Positions 33,168 through 33,818 of a stretch of DNA of 33,818 nt are shown here, one piece after another. Both the position numbers and the translations under genes were made by a program. Positions within the stretch are counted from its first letter, which is position 1, and every line of letters begins with the position of its first letter. The notes below the pieces were generated by a model. That model saw nothing but the letters and a program-made list of their open reading frames with translations, was not told the origin of the DNA and ran no database searches. This DNA comes from Paracoccaceae bacterium. Lineage in GTDB: Bacteria; Pseudomonadota; Alphaproteobacteria; Rhodobacterales; Rhodobacteraceae. The stretch covers positions 1-33,818 of the forward strand of contig JAQWQJ010000113.1 of NCBI GenBank assembly GCA_029244725.1, in the 5' to 3' direction.

Positions 33168-33482
33168 CTAGCGATCTTTTGGGCTAAGATGTTTGATGCG
33201 CGCCACGTGGGCATGAACATCCTCTGACGAATAGGGCGAATGCACCCGTTTGGTACTGGCTGGGTGGTGGCCCAAACCCAACTTTTTGTCTGATCGCCAC
33301 GCCTTTTGGGGGCGTATCGGACGGGGAACAAAGTTCCCGCCACATGTCGGACAAACATCGTGCAAGATGTTCTCAACGCAATCCGCGCAATAGGTACATT
33401 CGTAAGTGCAAATTCTGGCGTCAGCAGTGTCGGGTGGTAGGTCCTTGTCACACAACTCGCAATTGGGCCGCAGTTCCAACAT
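33168..33482 (-). CDS. DUF1272 domain zinc-ribbon-like protein
   Basis: A 104-residue protein. Residues 1-50 carry eight cysteines (8, 11, 25, 29, 32, 35, 44, 47) as CELC, CTYEC, CADC and CPTC, the DUF1272 pattern, consistent with two zinc sites. MLELRPNCE and CPTCGGNFVPRP are typical. Residues about 55-104 are a basic, His-rich extension beyond the usual domain length. The ATG at 33482 has AGGAGG about 9 bases upstream; a TTG one codon earlier is less likely. The function is unknown; nothing in the context assigns it a role. Confidence 0.85.
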   Translation of the reverse strand: MLELRPNCELCDKDLPPDTADARICTYECTYCADCVENILHDVCPTCGGNFVPRPIRPQKAWRSDKKLGLGHHPASTKRVHSPYSSEDVHAHVARIKHLSPKDR

Positions 33483-33515
33483 CAAAGGTTCCTCCTGCTA
33501 CGTATCCTAAAAAGA

Positions 33516-33544
33516 AACCCCCGAGGGACAAGCCTTCGGGGGTT
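33516..33544 (-). terminator. Terminator downstream of rpsU
   Basis: Nine-pair arms AACCCCCGA (33516-33524) and TCGGGGGTT (33536-33544) with partial pairing inside the loop. On the minus strand the stem is followed by TTCTTTTTAGG, a good T run. It lies 34-62 bases after the rpsU stop and before the DUF1272 gene. Confidence 0.82.
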
Positions 33545-33577
33545 CTAATCTTAAAAAGCATTCAAGCTACTGGCAGT

Positions 33578-33784
33578 TTATAACATACCTTCGCGCTGAA
33601 GTTTTTTACGAGCGAGTTTACGGGCACGACGAATCGCTTCGGCCTTCTCGCGCGCTTTCTTCTCGGATGGTTTTTCAAAATGTTGCTTAAGCTTCATTTC
33701 ACGAAAAACACCCTCACGCTGGAGCTTTTTCTTCAGGGCACGAAGCGCCTGATCGACATTGTTGTCACGAACACTAACCTGCAT
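33578..33784 (-). CDS. rpsU: 30S ribosomal protein S21
   Basis: A 68-residue highly basic protein of the small subunit, needed for start-site recognition on m[23 protein letters not shown] followed by [20 protein letters not shown] is diagnostic, and the Arg/Lys-rich tail ([21 protein letters not shown]) gives the usual alphaproteobacterial length. AAAGG lies upstream of the ATG, and a small hairpin is folded between them. It is monocistronic, ending at its own terminator. Confidence 0.97.
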   Translation of the reverse strand: MQVSVRDNNVDQALRALKKKLQREGVFREMKLKQHFEKPSEKKAREKAEAIRRARKLARKKLQREGML

Positions 33785-33798
33785 GTGGTTTTCACCAC
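33785..33798 (-). promoter_or_regulatory. rpsU: Hairpin with GAAA tetraloop at the rpsU ribosome-binding site
   Basis: On the minus strand, GTGGT-GAAA-ACCAC forms a five-pair stem with a GNRA-type GAAA loop, and its 3' arm ends directly before the rpsU start codon. The purine-rich AAAGG Shine-Dalgarno abuts and partly enters the 5' arm. Folding would either hide the ribosome site or bring AAAGG close to the start codon. It is seen directly in sequence; regulation is inferred. Confidence 0.45.
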
Positions 33799-33818
33799 CT
33801 TTCTAGTTTGAAGTTGCA

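Overview
The window reads as a chromosomal segment of a marine-type alphaproteobacterium, most likely of the Roseobacter group (Rhodobacteraceae). The evidence is gene content and protein character: a GT14 glycosyltransferase with an extra C-terminal domain of the kind seen in roseobacters, split MnmD and FAD-oxidoreductase genes, DUF3052, DUF1272, YtoQ, an S21 with the alphaproteobacterial length, and tightly packed operons of moderate GC. I cannot name a genus. No rRNA, tRNA, CRISPR array or prophage was seen. The only mobile DNA is the end of an IS1595-family element at the extreme left edge.

Layout. 1-138: 3' end of an IS1595-type transposase and its right terminal repeat. 314-1652: mlaA-mlaC (phospholipid transport). 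1654-3846 (-): class A penicillin-binding protein. 4028-8066 (-): dapA, a small P-loop kinase, smpB, then sseA and an aspartate-type aminotransferase. 8213-10171 (+): soluble lytic transglycosylase. 10145-11685 (-): mnmD and an EamA transporter. 11747-12781 (+): MnmC-like FAD oxidoreductase. 12958-17522 (+): glmU-glmS-glmM, a complete fructose-6-phosphate to UDP-GlcNAc unit. 17563-19151 (-): OmpA lipoprotein and an Ada-like protein. 19257-20896 (+): nth and an adenosine-kinase-like PfkB kinase. 20909-22137 (-): sulfotransferase and DUF3052. 22284-24249 (+): GT14 glycosyltransferase and HIT protein. 24340-29001 (+): pheS, a secreted cupin, a glutamine amidotransferase, pheT. 29086-30432 (+): YtoQ protein and an MscS channel. 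30491-32227: alanine dehydrogenase divergent from an Lrp-type regulator. 32224-33784 (-): YghU-type GST, DUF1272 protein and ribosomal protein S21. No stretch without a gene exceeds about 300 bases.

How it works together. Envelope functions dominate: peptidoglycan precursors (DapA, GlmUSM), polymerisation and turnover (PBP1A, Slt), a peptidoglycan-binding lipoprotein (OmpA type), outer-membrane lipid asymmetry (MlaA/MlaC) and possible sulfated surface glycan synthesis (GT14 plus carbohydrate sulfotransferase). Translation functions are interleaved (SmpB, PheS/PheT, MnmD with its FAD partner, S21). The most interesting points are the divergent sulfotransferase/GT14 locus, the sseA-aminotransferase pair that could make a cysteine-to-sulfane-sulfur route, the split MnmC-like pair, the two foreign cistrons between pheS and pheT, and a clean inverted repeat between ald and its probable Lrp-type regulator.
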